Of a stretch of DNA of 64,000 bases, positions 7,536 to 16,804 are shown in pieces. Each line of letters starts with the position of its first letter. The first letter of the stretch is position 1. The stretch covers positions 1-64,000 of the forward strand of contig CAMDJV010000009.1 in the NCBI GenBank assembly GCA_945901085.1, in the 5' to 3' direction. Under the pieces are notes generated by a model that saw only the letters and a program-made list of their open reading frames with translations, was not told the DNA's origin and ran no database searches. This stretch comes from Rhodovarius crocodyli (GTDB lineage Bacteria > Pseudomonadota > Alphaproteobacteria > Acetobacterales > Acetobacteraceae). A program made the translations under genes and the position numbers.

Positions 7536-9071
7536 ATGGACGAAACCAAGACAGGCCCGCGCGCGGTGTTCTGGTATGCCGCCGATCTTGGCGGCGCCGC
7601 GATGCTCGTGCCGATCACAGCGCAAAGTCGCGACCGGGTTCTGGCCGGGATGGGCGCCAAGCTCGATCTGGCGATGCCCAATCTGCTCGGAGAAAAACCG
7701 CAGGGTTTTTCTATCCGCCTGACGCCCGGCGGGCTTGGCGATCTCTCGCCCAAGGCGTTGGTGGCGGCGACACCCTTCCTGGCAGCGGCGATGGAATGCC
7801 GCGCGCGCGCCGGCGAGGAAAGGTTGCAAGAGGAATTCCCCGCGCTCAGCCAATTCATCGCCGCCTTGGCGCCGCCTCCTGCGAAGCCGGGCGACGCATC
7901 GGTGGACCGGCTCTTCGCCATGCTCGACCTGGGCGAGGCCGCGCCGGCTGCGGATGGTTTGGCCGATACGCTGCTGGCGCGGCAGATCGCGTTATTGCTG
8001 GATGACCCGGCGCTGCTGCGGCTAGAGGCGGCCTGGCGCGGTCTCGCCCTGCTGCTGGAGGGTCTCGACCCCGGGGTGGAGATCCGGCTGATTTCAGCCG
8101 CGCGCAGCGATCTGGCCGGCCAGGTCATGGCGGCGCTGGAGGCGCTGGACGCCGAGGACCCCTTGGCGCCCGACGCCGTCCTGCTGGCCGAAACCTTCGA
8201 CCCTCGCGGCCCTGACGCCGCCATGCTGGGCCAGCTGGCCATGGCGGCAGAGGCTGCCTCGGTCCCGCTCATCGCCGAGGCCCCGGCCAATATGACCGGC
8301 CTGACATTGGAAGCGGTGGCCAAGCGCCACGACCCGACGGCGGCGATGGAGGCCCCGGCCTGGAACGCATGGCGCGGGCTGCGGCAGAAGGAAGCCTCGC
8401 GCTGGCTCGGCTTGGCTTGGAACCGGCCGTGGCTGCGCCTGGCGCATGATCTGCGGCAGCAGCTCGACCTTCCAGGGTTCGCCGGGGAGAGGCTGCCGGG
8501 CCCGGCAGTTGCGGCCATCGGCGCGCTCATGGGCTCGGCCTCCGTGGCGGGCTGGCCCAGCGCGCTGACCATGCAGCGCGTCGCGGGCGCAACGCTGGCA
8601 GAGATCACGCTTGCCGATGGCAGCCGCGCGGCATGGCCGCTCGAGGCCGCGATCAGCGGCGAGACCGCCGCGCTGCTGGCCGGCGCCGGGTTGCTGGCGC
8701 TGGCGGCTTCGGCCGATGGGCGGGCCATCACCCTGCCGGTGGCACAAAGCGTGAAGTTACCAGGCCGCATTGGCGGCGAGGGCGAGCCGGCACGCCAGCG
8801 CGCCAGTCTGCCCTTCATCCTGGCCAGCAGCCGCATCACCCGCGCCATCACCACCATGCATTCGCAGGTGGCGGCCAGCGCCGATCCGGCCGAGGCCTGC
8901 GCGGCCGCGCTGCGCGCCCTGCTCGTCGATACTGGCCCTGGCGCCGAGGTGCAGGTCACCATCCAGCCCGATCCCGAGGAACCCGGTGGTTGCATGCTCG
9001 AGGTGCAGTTGCGCTTGGGCGCAGCAGTGGCCGGCGGCATGGAGTTGGCCATGGATATTCCGCTGGGCTGA
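7536..9071 (+). CDS. Compact TssB-TssC-like sheath paralogue
   Basis: A 511-residue protein, divergent from the coiled-coil/ParA genes, starting at ATG 7536 with GGAGAG five bases upstream. Residues 1-115 resemble TssB (the LTPGGLGDLSPKALVAATPF stretch matches the TssB DLxP region). Residues 150-290 resemble the start of the TssC fold (LRLEAAWRGLALLLEG, then VEIRLISAARSDL, and MAAEAASVPLIAEA). The last 100 residues follow the TssC C-terminus (LPFILASSRITRAI and a final beta pair). True TssB (163) and TssC (492) are encoded separately at 21874-23869, so this is an additional, shortened, fused copy. It could be a sheath modifier, cap or decoy; its role is unknown. Confidence 0.75.
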   Translation: MDETKTGPRAVFWYAADLGGAAMLVPITAQSRDRVLAGMGAKLDLAMPNLLGEKPQGFSIRLTPGGLGDLSPKALVAATPFLAAAMECRARAGEERLQEEFPALSQFIAALAPPPAKPGDASVDRLFAMLDLGEAAPAADGLADTLLARQIALLLDDPALLRLEAAWRGLALLLEGLDPGVEIRLISAARSDLAGQVMAALEALDAEDPLAPDAVLLAETFDPRGPDAAMLGQLAMAAEAASVPLIAEAPANMTGLTLEAVAKRHDPTAAMEAPAWNAWRGLRQKEASRWLGLAWNRPWLRLAHDLRQQLDLPGFAGERLPGPAVAAIGALMGSASVAGWPSALTMQRVAGATLAEITLADGSRAAWPLEAAISGETAALLAGAGLLALAASADGRAITLPVAQSVKLPGRIGGEGEPARQRASLPFILASSRITRAITTMHSQVAASADPAEACAAALRALLVDTGPGAEVQVTIQPDPEEPGGCMLEVQLRLGAAVAGGMELAMDIPLG

Positions 9072-9079
9072 GCTGCGGG

Positions 9080-9111
9080 GGCGCTGGGGGCTGCGCCACG
9101 GTCCCAGCGCC
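9080..9111. terminator. Inverted repeat between convergent genes
   Basis: A perfect nine-base stem, GGCGCTGGG (9080-9088) with CCCAGCGCC (9103-9111), sits between the stop of the sheath paralogue and the stop of pppA. It has no T-tract on either side, so it is a possible bidirectional or Rho-assisted terminator rather than a proven one. Confidence 0.4.
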
Positions 9112-9166
9112 GAGCGCAGCACGATCGAAGATCGAGGTCGGGTTGGTCGACTTGATCGCCCGGAGG

Positions 9167-9892
9167 TCAAAGCGCAGCATCGATCGCCACCACCAGCGCG
9201 GTCACGTCATCGAAGCCGCCCATTTCGGCGGCGAGTTTGATAAGAGTCTGCGCGGCCTCCACCGGCGTGCTGTCCAGCGCTGCTACCATGGCCGCTGCCG
9301 GCACCACGGTGCTGACGCCATCGGTGCAAATCAGCAAACGGTCGCCGGCCTGTACAGGCACCACGACGCGGTCAATTGCCAGGGTGGCGCCGGCGCCGAC
9401 CGCGCGGGTCAAGCCGCTGCGCTGGGCTGCCCGTGCCTCTTCGGCACTGGCAATCAGGCCGCTATCGATCATTTCCTGCGCGAGGCTATGGTCACGCGTG
9501 AGCTGGAACAATGTCCCGTTGCGGCGCAGATAAATCCGGCTGTCACCCACCCAAAGGCAGACGGCATGGCTCTCGCCCAACAGGAGTACGCTTATGGTGG
9601 AGCCAGGCGAGCGGCCGGTGCCGGCCATTTTGGATAGCCGGTTGGCGGCCTCGCCAATTGCGGTTTGCGCAGCGGCCACCCGCTGGCCCAGCGGCGCGAG
9701 GGGGAGCAGCGCAGCATGCAGCTCCTCCACCAGCATGGCGCTGGCCAGCGCGCCATCACGATGCCCGCCCATGCCATCGGCCACCGCCCAAATCCCCGCC
9801 TCCGGGGCATTAAGGTGATTGTCCTCGCTGCTTGGCCGACCCGGGCCAGGCTGCCCGGCGGCGCCGGAATGCCAAGCCAAGGCTGCGTTCAC
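9167..9892 (-). CDS. pppA: PP2C-family protein phosphatase (PppA-like)
   Basis: A 241-residue metal-dependent Ser/Thr phosphatase of the PPM/PP2C family. Visible motifs are SSEDNHL, WAVADGMGGH, STISVLL, WVGDSRIYL, LTRDHS, LICTDGVS and DDVTALVV, which supply the metal-binding aspartates. In T6SS loci PppA removes the phosphate that PpkA puts on the FHA protein and so shuts the system down. It starts at a GTG at 9892 that overlaps the tagF stop by four bases (GTGA). In some alphaproteobacteria TagF and PppA are one polypeptide; here they are two overlapping genes. Confidence 0.92.
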   Translation of the reverse strand: MNAALAWHSGAAGQPGPGRPSSEDNHLNAPEAGIWAVADGMGGHRDGALASAMLVEELHAALLPLAPLGQRVAAAQTAIGEAANRLSKMAGTGRSPGSTISVLLLGESHAVCLWVGDSRIYLRRNGTLFQLTRDHSLAQEMIDSGLIASAEEARAAQRSGLTRAVGAGATLAIDRVVVPVQAGDRLLICTDGVSTVVPAAAMVAALDSTPVEAAQTLIKLAAEMGGFDDVTALVVAIDAAL

Positions 9893-10527
9893 GCGGTGGC
9901 CCCGAGTAACCCAGCAAAGCCGATCGGCAAGGGCAGTGCAGGGGCAAAGAGACAACCGCCGGGGCGCCACCAAAAGCTGCGCGCGCCCTCCAGCCCGACA
10001 GCGAGCGCCGCAGCCAGCGGCGGGCAGCCAGCGAAGAGCAGCGACGCCTCTCCCAACAATTCGACATTCGGGCGCGGCATCTGCGCAGCCGCCGCCATCA
10101 ACTGCGCGAGGGCGGGTTCGAGAGCATCGGGTTCGACCCCGCCGGCGGCGCAATGCCAGGCCAGTTGGGCGGCTTGGTCCAGCAGGCCGCCGGCATCAAG
10201 CATGCTTCCCGCTGCTGCAACATGGGGCAGGCGCAGGGCGCAGACGAGTGGAAAGGCGCGGCCCACTGAATCGCGACTTGGCACCACCACGCCGCACCAG
10301 GCGAAGGCGCCCGCGCAACCGGGACCGAGGACGAAACGCAGCTCCACACCGGCTGCGGCCTGCCACAACGCATCCAATGGGTATGTCTGGTCAGCCAGCG
10401 CGACCGCCATGGCGCGGTGCCAGGGCTCGAGGAAATCGCGCGTCAGGCCGCGCCGGATGAAGTCACCACGGCTGGGCAACTTGCCGTAGAAGCCGGCAGA
10501 TTCGGGGTCTAGAGTCTTGGGTTGCAC
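9889..10527 (-). CDS. tagF: TagF, T6SS post-translational repressor
   Basis: A 212-residue TagF/ImpM-family protein. The diagnostic GFYGKLPSRGDFIRRGL motif is near the N-terminus, followed by FLEPWHRAM and a C-terminal region with SFWWRPGG. TagF holds T6SS firing down, in known systems by binding the FHA protein. The start is taken as GTG 10527, with AGGA upstream; it overlaps the tssM stop by 19 bases. The open frame extends further upstream but that part is only the shadow of tssM. It is followed with a GTGA overlap by pppA, fitting joint control of repression. Confidence 0.88.
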   Translation of the reverse strand: MQPKTLDPESAGFYGKLPSRGDFIRRGLTRDFLEPWHRAMAVALADQTYPLDALWQAAAGVELRFVLGPGCAGAFAWCGVVVPSRDSVGRAFPLVCALRLPHVAAAGSMLDAGGLLDQAAQLAWHCAAGGVEPDALEPALAQLMAAAAQMPRPNVELLGEASLLFAGCPPLAAALAVGLEGARSFWWRPGGCLFAPALPLPIGFAGLLGATA

Positions 10528-13500
10528 CGGAATTCCTGCAGCTCTCGCATGTCCACAGGGTTTACCACGCTGCCCCCGCTGAGCGCATAGCGTGCTGTCA
10601 TGCCGTTGATGTCGAAGTTGAGGCTGTAAGTTTCGCCGCCGCGCCCCGTGGTGGTGGCGTTTCGGGCGAGCACGCGGAACAGCGCCCACGGCCCGGTAAG
10701 TCGCGTGGTCCGCATGGAGCCGCCGATTGCGGTGAGCGTCAGTTGCACCACTGAGGCATCGCCGGAGGCCGGCCAGGTCACCTCCACGGTACGCGGCGGG
10801 TCATGGGCGTGGACAATGCGCACAGTGTCGATTTCCAGCACTGCCCTGGTCGCCGCGGAATCGAGGAAACGGGGCGCTAAGGCGAAGCGGAACTGGAAGT
10901 TCCCGGCGCCGAAGAAGGCCTGCTGCACCGCCCGCGCACGGCCAAGATTCTCCAGCGCATCGCGCGAGAGGCGCAACGTCACGCCCTCGGCCGAGGTCGG
11001 AACATAGCCTGTACCGCGCCACTGCACGAAGGGTTCCAGATAGCCCCGCACAAAAGAGTTCACCGTGCCGTCGGGGCCGAAGAACCCACGGAAATCCTGC
11101 AGTGGAATATCGCGATCAGAACCGCGTTCGACCGGAAAACGGCCAGCGATGGCGCGCTCGCAGACCGGCGCCACCTCTCGCGTCCAGGCCGCATTGGCGT
11201 GCTCGAGTGCCTGCCGCATGATCTGGTTCCAGGTCCGGGCCGCGAGGTCCGACATAATGCGCGAGACAGGGCTGGGCAGTGTGGTCGCCAGCGCCTGGAG
11301 GTTGGACAGCGCGTCATTGGTCTGCCCCGCAACCTTGCGCACGCCCGCGGCATGCGCTGCCGCGGGCGACGACTGTGCCGTCTCGATGCCATTGGCCATG
11401 GCGAATGCTGCGGCAGCGAGATCCTGCACGCGGGTAATCGGTGCCGCGCCATTGCGCGCATCGGTCAGAGCAATAAGATTGGCGAAGGGTGCGCGGATGC
11501 GGTCTCCGGGCCAGTTGCGCCGGCCACCCGGACCGGTATCGCCGTTGAGCAGCCGGGTCAGCCGGGCGACGGGGGTTTCAACCCCGGCCCGTGCCGCAGC
11601 GTCGCTTGCCGCCGTCAACGCGCCGGCCGCAGGGATGGCGGGAGCAGCCAGGTCGGTGTGCACCCGCAAGAGATCGATCAGCCGTGCCACCGGGCTCTCG
11701 GGCGAGGCCAATTGGCCAATGGCTGCTGTGGCGGAGGCGAGATCGGGGAAGTCGCGCATCCCCGTCTGCTCCAGCACGGTCTGCCAAGCCATGGAGTAAT
11801 CGCGCACATAGCGGGCGGTGACGTCATCAATCAAGCGTTGGAGGGCGCCGGGGTCCTCGGCACCCATGGCCCCCACCACCCAGTCATCGCTTTCGCGCGC
11901 GAATGTTAGGCCGGGCAGACGGCCGATGAAGTTGCGAAAAAAGCCCTCGCGGGTGAAGAAGCCCGACACCACCACCGGCAGCCCGGCCTGCGCTCTAAGC
12001 AGGATGAGCTGGGCGCCGGCGGTGCCAATGCTGCGCGTCACGTCAATGCGCGGCGTCGCCGGGTCTGCATCGCCCTCCCGAAGCAACTGATCATAGATCC
12101 GCTCAGCCTGAGGCCGATCGGAGAGCCGCGACCGGGCGCCAGCCACAACGCGGTTATCGATCGGTGCCGCCATCGGGAAGATCTGCTCCAGTGCCTGCCA
12201 ATGCGCCAGAAGCGCGGTGCGGGCAGGGGGCGAAGTGGCGAAGCGCTGGTCGATCACGCTGCGCACCCAGGCGCGCACCAGCGTGCGGTCATAACGCTCA
12301 GGCGTGCCGAGCATGAGGTAGACCGTGAGGAGCTGGCGCAGGCGCGCCATGTCGCCGCGGTTCTGCGCCTCATTGATGCCGCGCTCGGCCTCGGCGAGCA
12401 GAGCGGGCAACAGGCGGATTTCCAGCAGGCGACGATAGGCGTCCGCGGCGTCGTCATTGGTACTTCCAGCACCGGGCAGGCCAAGACGCGCAAGGGCCGC
12501 CAGCGCGCCGCCACGACCAGTATATTCAGCCAACTGTGCAGCGCGATCGAGCAGCGGCCATTCATTTTCAAGCTGCGGCCGAGCATCGGCGCGGCGCAGT
12601 TCGGAGGCCAGGCTATTGGCCTGCCGATCCACGCCCTCAAGCCGGGCGGTGGAACCCGCGCTGGACAGAACCCAGCCAAGCACCAACGCCGCCAGTCCGC
12701 CCAGAGCCACCAGATAACCCAGCGAATGGGCAAGCGCGAGCCGAGCCTCCAGCCGGGGATTGCGCCCGGCCAGCGGCGCCTCGCGGAACACCAGCCCGGT
12801 CAGCAATTCCTGGATGAAATAGGCCCGTCCTTTGCCCTGCGGCGCGCCCGCGGCCGAGGCCGCAATCGGCGCCGCAACCGGGGCGCCCAGCGCGCGGCTC
12901 AAACCACCCATGAGGCGTTCAACGCTGGTGCCCTCCTGCGTCGCCGAGGTTAGAAAGGCACCCCGCGGCAATGGCCTTATATCCAGCCTCCCCACTCGAA
13001 AAATTCCCTCCGCCAGCGCGCCAAAGCTGCGCAGCAGCCGGCCGAGTTGGTGTGGAAAGCCGAAGATCACACCGCGCCGCCCCAGGTCGCGCTCCTCATG
13101 CAACCGCCAGACCATACGGGCCAGCGCAACCCGTTCGATCTCTGCGAAGCCCTCGGCCAGCCGCCGCGAAATCTCGGCATCGCTGCTGGCGTTGAGCGGC
13201 AGGGTAACGCCCACGATCTGCTCGCGCATCGCGCGGTCCAGATCATCCATCGTCTCGTTGAAACCAGGTATCAAATCGGCCTTGGTAACGATGAGATAGA
13301 CCGGCAGGCGCAACCCGAAGGCGCGCTGCAATTCCTGCAGACGGCCGCGGATGCTTTCGACCAGATTGTCGCGCCGGTCTTGCCGGTCATCAAGAAGCTG
13401 TTCGGCGCCGATCGCCACGAGCACGCCGTTGATCGGCTGGCGCGGGCGATAGCGGCGCAACAGATCTAGAAAGCCGCGCCATGCCGCAGCGTCGGCGGCG

Positions 13501-14066
13501 CGGTCGCTGTCCTGGCTGGTGAAGCGGCCGGCGGTGTCGAGCAGCACAGCATCCTCGGCAAACCACCAGTCGCAGTTGCGAGTGCCACCGATCCCTTCGA
13601 TAGCATCTGCGCCCATCTGCTCAGCGACCGGGAATTTTAGTCCGGAATTGCGCAACAGTGTGGTCTTACCGGCGCCGGGTGATCCGATCAGCACATACCA
13701 GGGCATGGCGTAAATATCGCCGGTGCCAGTGGCGCGCATGGCCTCCACCGCACGTTCGAATTTTTCTCGCAGAGCGGCATTGTCGTCGGGCAGCCCGTTG
13801 CCGGAAAGGGCGACGAGATCCTCGCTGTCTAGCAACCCTTTGAGGATGCGCTGGTTGGCCTGCCGCGCCCGCCAATAGGCAACAAAATTCCAAACCAGCC
13901 ACAGGATGAAAAGGCCGATAGCGACCCCGATGCGGGCTTCTTCGGGGGCGAAGGGCGCCCAGCCGTCGAATTGCATCCACGGTCCAAAGAACCATACCAC
14001 CAGCGCTGCGATCGCCAGACCAAGGAGCGCGAACAAGCGACGCGGGGCTAGAAGACTGGCCAGCAT
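10509..14066 (-). CDS. tssM: TssM, IcmF-type inner membrane protein
   Basis: An 1185-residue IcmF-family protein that joins TssL and TssJ to form the membrane complex of the T6SS. Two transmembrane helices lie at about residues 10-30 and 44-64, and a third at about 445-465 leads into the periplasmic domain. The cytoplasmic part has a Walker A, GSPGAGKTT (about 128-136), and a Walker B-like AVLLDTAGRF, so it is of the ATP-binding type. Length is normal for the family. It starts three bases after the tssL stop and overlaps tagF at its end. Confidence 0.96.
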   Translation of the reverse strand: MLASLLAPRRLFALLGLAIAALVVWFFGPWMQFDGWAPFAPEEARIGVAIGLFILWLVWNFVAYWRARQANQRILKGLLDSEDLVALSGNGLPDDNAALREKFERAVEAMRATGTGDIYAMPWYVLIGSPGAGKTTLLRNSGLKFPVAEQMGADAIEGIGGTRNCDWWFAEDAVLLDTAGRFTSQDSDRAADAAAWRGFLDLLRRYRPRQPINGVLVAIGAEQLLDDRQDRRDNLVESIRGRLQELQRAFGLRLPVYLIVTKADLIPGFNETMDDLDRAMREQIVGVTLPLNASSDAEISRRLAEGFAEIERVALARMVWRLHEERDLGRRGVIFGFPHQLGRLLRSFGALAEGIFRVGRLDIRPLPRGAFLTSATQEGTSVERLMGGLSRALGAPVAAPIAASAAGAPQGKGRAYFIQELLTGLVFREAPLAGRNPRLEARLALAHSLGYLVALGGLAALVLGWVLSSAGSTARLEGVDRQANSLASELRRADARPQLENEWPLLDRAAQLAEYTGRGGALAALARLGLPGAGSTNDDAADAYRRLLEIRLLPALLAEAERGINEAQNRGDMARLRQLLTVYLMLGTPERYDRTLVRAWVRSVIDQRFATSPPARTALLAHWQALEQIFPMAAPIDNRVVAGARSRLSDRPQAERIYDQLLREGDADPATPRIDVTRSIGTAGAQLILLRAQAGLPVVVSGFFTREGFFRNFIGRLPGLTFARESDDWVVGAMGAEDPGALQRLIDDVTARYVRDYSMAWQTVLEQTGMRDFPDLASATAAIGQLASPESPVARLIDLLRVHTDLAAPAIPAAGALTAASDAAARAGVETPVARLTRLLNGDTGPGGRRNWPGDRIRAPFANLIALTDARNGAAPITRVQDLAAAAFAMANGIETAQSSPAAAHAAGVRKVAGQTNDALSNLQALATTLPSPVSRIMSDLAARTWNQIMRQALEHANAAWTREVAPVCERAIAGRFPVERGSDRDIPLQDFRGFFGPDGTVNSFVRGYLEPFVQWRGTGYVPTSAEGVTLRLSRDALENLGRARAVQQAFFGAGNFQFRFALAPRFLDSAATRAVLEIDTVRIVHAHDPPRTVEVTWPASGDASVVQLTLTAIGGSMRTTRLTGPWALFRVLARNATTTGRGGETYSLNFDINGMTARYALSGGSVVNPVDMRELQEFRCNPRL

Positions 14067-14069
14067 CGC

Positions 14070-14855
14070 TCAGCTTCCCGGCGCGATCAGCCGGATGGTG
14101 GTAACCACCTCGTCGATCCGCGTCGTTATAACAGCAAGAAAGATTGTATAGGCCACCAGCCCGGCGGCCAGGGCCGCCAAAGCCACGACCCAGAGCGGGA
14201 CCCAGCCGCGAATTCGACCGCCGCGGATCTCTGCGCTCCATATTGGCCCCAGCTTCTGCGGCCGTTCGCGCTTGCGGCCCGTGACGGTGCGGCCCAGGCT
14301 TTGCCGCAGATCCTCCAGCTGGACCAGACCATTGTCGAGCAGTCGGTAGCGCCCCTGGAAGCCCAACGACAAGCAGTGATCGATCAGCTCGATCAGTTCG
14401 AAATGCCGGTCAGGGTCACGGCGAATGTTTTCTAAGATAGAAAACACCTTCTCGCCCCCCCAATTCTCCTGGTGGAGCTGGTTGAGCAGGCTTTTCTGCG
14501 CCCAGACGCTTTCCCCGCCCCAGGGGGTGGAGAGCACCGCCTCGTCCAGCGCCGCGCAGAGCACGTAACGGGCCGGGCCAATATCATTGGCCTCGCCGCC
14601 CCGCGCCAATGCTGCGCCTTCGAAGGCGCGCAGCCGCGCCAGCAAATCCGACTGCAGCGCTTGCGGGTCGGGGTGCCAGGCGGATTGCCGCAGAAGGGGC
14701 AGCATCAGCAGCATCTCGATGGCCACCGCGACCAGGCGATTGTCGAGCGGCAGGGGAGGCAGCGCAGGCGCCTCAAAGCCCGGACCCATGACGCCCCTGG
14801 GCTCGGCCACTGCCCGGCGCAGCACGGTGGGCTCTTGATCGATACCAAGCTGCAT
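14070..14855 (-). CDS. tssL: TssL, DotU-type inner membrane protein
   Basis: A 261-residue DotU-family protein, the cytoplasmic-hook partner of TssM. The family core is visible: LCAALDEAVLSTPWG, WAQKSLL, ENWGGEKVFSILE and FELIELIDHCLSLGFQGRYR. A single transmembrane helix lies near the C-terminus (WVPLWVVALAALAAGLVAYT), leaving a very short periplasmic tail and no OmpA-like peptidoglycan-binding extension. The ATG at 14855 is preferred because GGGGAG is about ten bases upstream; an in-frame GTG at 14882 directly after the tssK stop is the alternative. Confidence 0.94.
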   Translation of the reverse strand: MQLGIDQEPTVLRRAVAEPRGVMGPGFEAPALPPLPLDNRLVAVAIEMLLMLPLLRQSAWHPDPQALQSDLLARLRAFEGAALARGGEANDIGPARYVLCAALDEAVLSTPWGGESVWAQKSLLNQLHQENWGGEKVFSILENIRRDPDRHFELIELIDHCLSLGFQGRYRLLDNGLVQLEDLRQSLGRTVTGRKRERPQKLGPIWSAEIRGGRIRGWVPLWVVALAALAAGLVAYTIFLAVITTRIDEVVTTIRLIAPGS

Positions 14856-14882
14856 CTCGCCTGACGCTCCCCTGCCAGACAC

Positions 14883-16226
14883 CTAGCGCACCCGCCTGAT
14901 CGCCCAGAGTTCCATCGAAAGCTCCGGCCAGTCGCCACCGACATGCAGCGCGAGGGCCACAGACGATTGCAGACGCCGCCACATCTCGCCGCTGCGCTCG
15001 ATCTCGAAATAGGCGGTACCGGTTCGATAGGGGATTTCCCGCGGAGCTACCGGCATTGGCAAGATGGCAAGACCGGGCAGTTGCAGGCTGACCAGGTCGC
15101 GGACAGCCTCGAGCGGGCCGATTTTGACCTGAGCCGGAAAGCCGCGGCGCAGTTCCTCTGCGTCGCGCGCGGCGGTGACGGCGAGGACCAGCTGGCTGGC
15201 TTCGAAAAACAGCGGCCGGTCGCGCAGCTGCGATACCCAGACGCCATGCTCGTGCCGGGCCAGCGGCAGGGCGGTGGCGGCGGCATCGGCCAGCCGGCCC
15301 AGTGCCGCGGTGATGGCACCCAGCACCGCCGTGAAGCAGCCCGTCGGTTCCTCATGGCGGAAAGCCGGCAGGGGAGCGGGGCGACGGTTGGCGGTGAAGG
15401 TGGAAAGTTCGCCGGCCAGGCGCAAACATTCGCGATAGGCGGTCTCGGGCGCCACGCCGCCGCCTTCGGCCATGGCGTTGAAGATGGGCTGGGCGCGGTT
15501 GACCGCCATTAGCATGGCCAGATCGATCATGCCGGCGATATCGGCGCTAGCCTGATTGGGGTCGAGCCGCATAGCGAGAGCATCGCCGCGGCTTCGCAGC
15601 AGCGCCTCGATCTCGCGGAAGATGCGGCCGAACCGCGGATTGGCACGACAGTCCAAGCTGGGAGGAAGCCATTCGTCGATCAGGGTAACGCTGGTGGCAC
15701 CCTCCTCGCGCCGGATGCGGGCTATGGGCAGCGTGGCCATCTCGCTCTCTGGCTCGCCCTCGATCAGCAGACGCAGCTGGGGGACGGCCAGGTTGAGGGT
15801 TTCCACCCGCCGGTCGGGCGCAGTCGCATCGCGCACCGGGCGTTCCTCTGCGCGGAAACGACCCAGCCCCTGCGGCGCCCCGGCGGGCTCGGTCAGCGGC
15901 CGGTCGCCGCCGCCCAACGGCAGCGCCAGCTTGAGTAGGCGTTCGGAGGTGCCGGGCGGGATTTCGCGCACCAGCGGCCCGCCCAGATCATCGGGCAGGT
16001 TCACCACGGTGCCATCAGGCAGCACGGCGTGGCAGGCGACGATGCCGACCCGCCCCAGCGGCAGAAGGCTGCTATCGAAGGCGATGCTCCGCAGGCCCCA
16101 GGCGCCCGGCACCAGCCCAGCGACCCGATCTTCCAGCCGCGCCGCCCAACTGCGTTCGAGCTGTTGCAGGTGATGCGGCTGCATCACCATCCCTTCAAGC
16201 CAAAGCGGTGCGAGGGCGCCGCTCAT
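14883..16226 (-). CDS. tssK: TssK baseplate-to-membrane connector
   Basis: A 447-residue TssK-family protein. TssK trimers link the TssEFG baseplate wedges to the TssJLM membrane complex. The N-terminus PLWLEGMVMQPHHLQQ is the family signature (W-x-E-G-x-x-L-x-PQHFQ-like), and the C-terminal domain with VALALHVGGDWPELSMELW is typical. Gene length matches the family. It is preceded by tssJ with a 49-base gap and followed directly by tssL. Confidence 0.95.
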   Translation of the reverse strand: MSGALAPLWLEGMVMQPHHLQQLERSWAARLEDRVAGLVPGAWGLRSIAFDSSLLPLGRVGIVACHAVLPDGTVVNLPDDLGGPLVREIPPGTSERLLKLALPLGGGDRPLTEPAGAPQGLGRFRAEERPVRDATAPDRRVETLNLAVPQLRLLIEGEPESEMATLPIARIRREEGATSVTLIDEWLPPSLDCRANPRFGRIFREIEALLRSRGDALAMRLDPNQASADIAGMIDLAMLMAVNRAQPIFNAMAEGGGVAPETAYRECLRLAGELSTFTANRRPAPLPAFRHEEPTGCFTAVLGAITAALGRLADAAATALPLARHEHGVWVSQLRDRPLFFEASQLVLAVTAARDAEELRRGFPAQVKIGPLEAVRDLVSLQLPGLAILPMPVAPREIPYRTGTAYFEIERSGEMWRRLQSSVALALHVGGDWPELSMELWAIRRVR

Positions 16227-16275
16227 GAAGTTGTCAACGATCGTGCCATGCGACCCCCATGATCATTCTTGCTCA

Positions 16276-16800
16276 TCAGCGTCGCGTCTGACGAAGGCTG
16301 ATGGATCGTTGCTCCACCACCAATGTCAGATTATTCACTGCGTTGAGACGAAGCGCTGTCGAAACACGCCAATCCGCACCCTCGATCTCCCGATAGGCGG
16401 CGACGGCGCCCAGGAAGCGCGCCCCCTCCGGCACTGTGCGTCGGGCCTGCTCTACGTTGCGGCCGGGCACGAGGATGGTCTCGGTCCGGCCAAGCAAGTC
16501 GCCGCCCAGGCGGGTGGTCTCGCGGTCGTAAAGATCAAAAAAATCCGCACCGAGAAATCCCTCGCTGACCTTCAGCTCATACAAACGCAGCACGACCGGC
16601 GAGGGCTGGTCGAGCTCGTTCACATTCACACGCGCGCCCACGGTGATCTGCAGTACGAGTTCGGTGGGCGAAGTGCCGAAGATCGAACAGCCGCCCAGTA
16701 TCAGCGCCGGGGCGGCCAGCAGGGCACGGCGTGCGGAAAAAGGCCTGGGAGAGCCGGCCATCGGCAACGGGTGCTCGCTCACAGACTGCTGACGATGCAT
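16276..16800 (-). CDS. tssJ: TssJ outer membrane lipoprotein
   Basis: A 174-residue lipoprotein. A Sec signal with lipobox LGGC follows the ARRALLAAPALI helix, and the mature part is a transthyretin-like beta sandwich with the family stretch PSPVVLRLYELK and a FFDLYDRE segment. TssJ anchors TssM to the outer membrane. The ATG at 16800 is chosen because it lies four bases after the tagH stop; an internal ATG at 16761 just before the signal peptide is an alternative. The longer upstream frame is only the shadow of tagH. Confidence 0.9.
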   Translation of the reverse strand: MHRQQSVSEHPLPMAGSPRPFSARRALLAAPALILGGCSIFGTSPTELVLQITVGARVNVNELDQPSPVVLRLYELKVSEGFLGADFFDLYDRETTRLGGDLLGRTETILVPGRNVEQARRTVPEGARFLGAVAAYREIEGADWRVSTALRLNAVNNLTLVVEQRSISLRQTRR

Positions 16801-16804
16801 GGTG

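Noticed and set aside
7364-9052. A - strand frame of 562 codons over the sheath paralogue.
   Set aside because: Low-complexity Ala/Ser/Arg translation antisense to a gene with sheath-family motifs.
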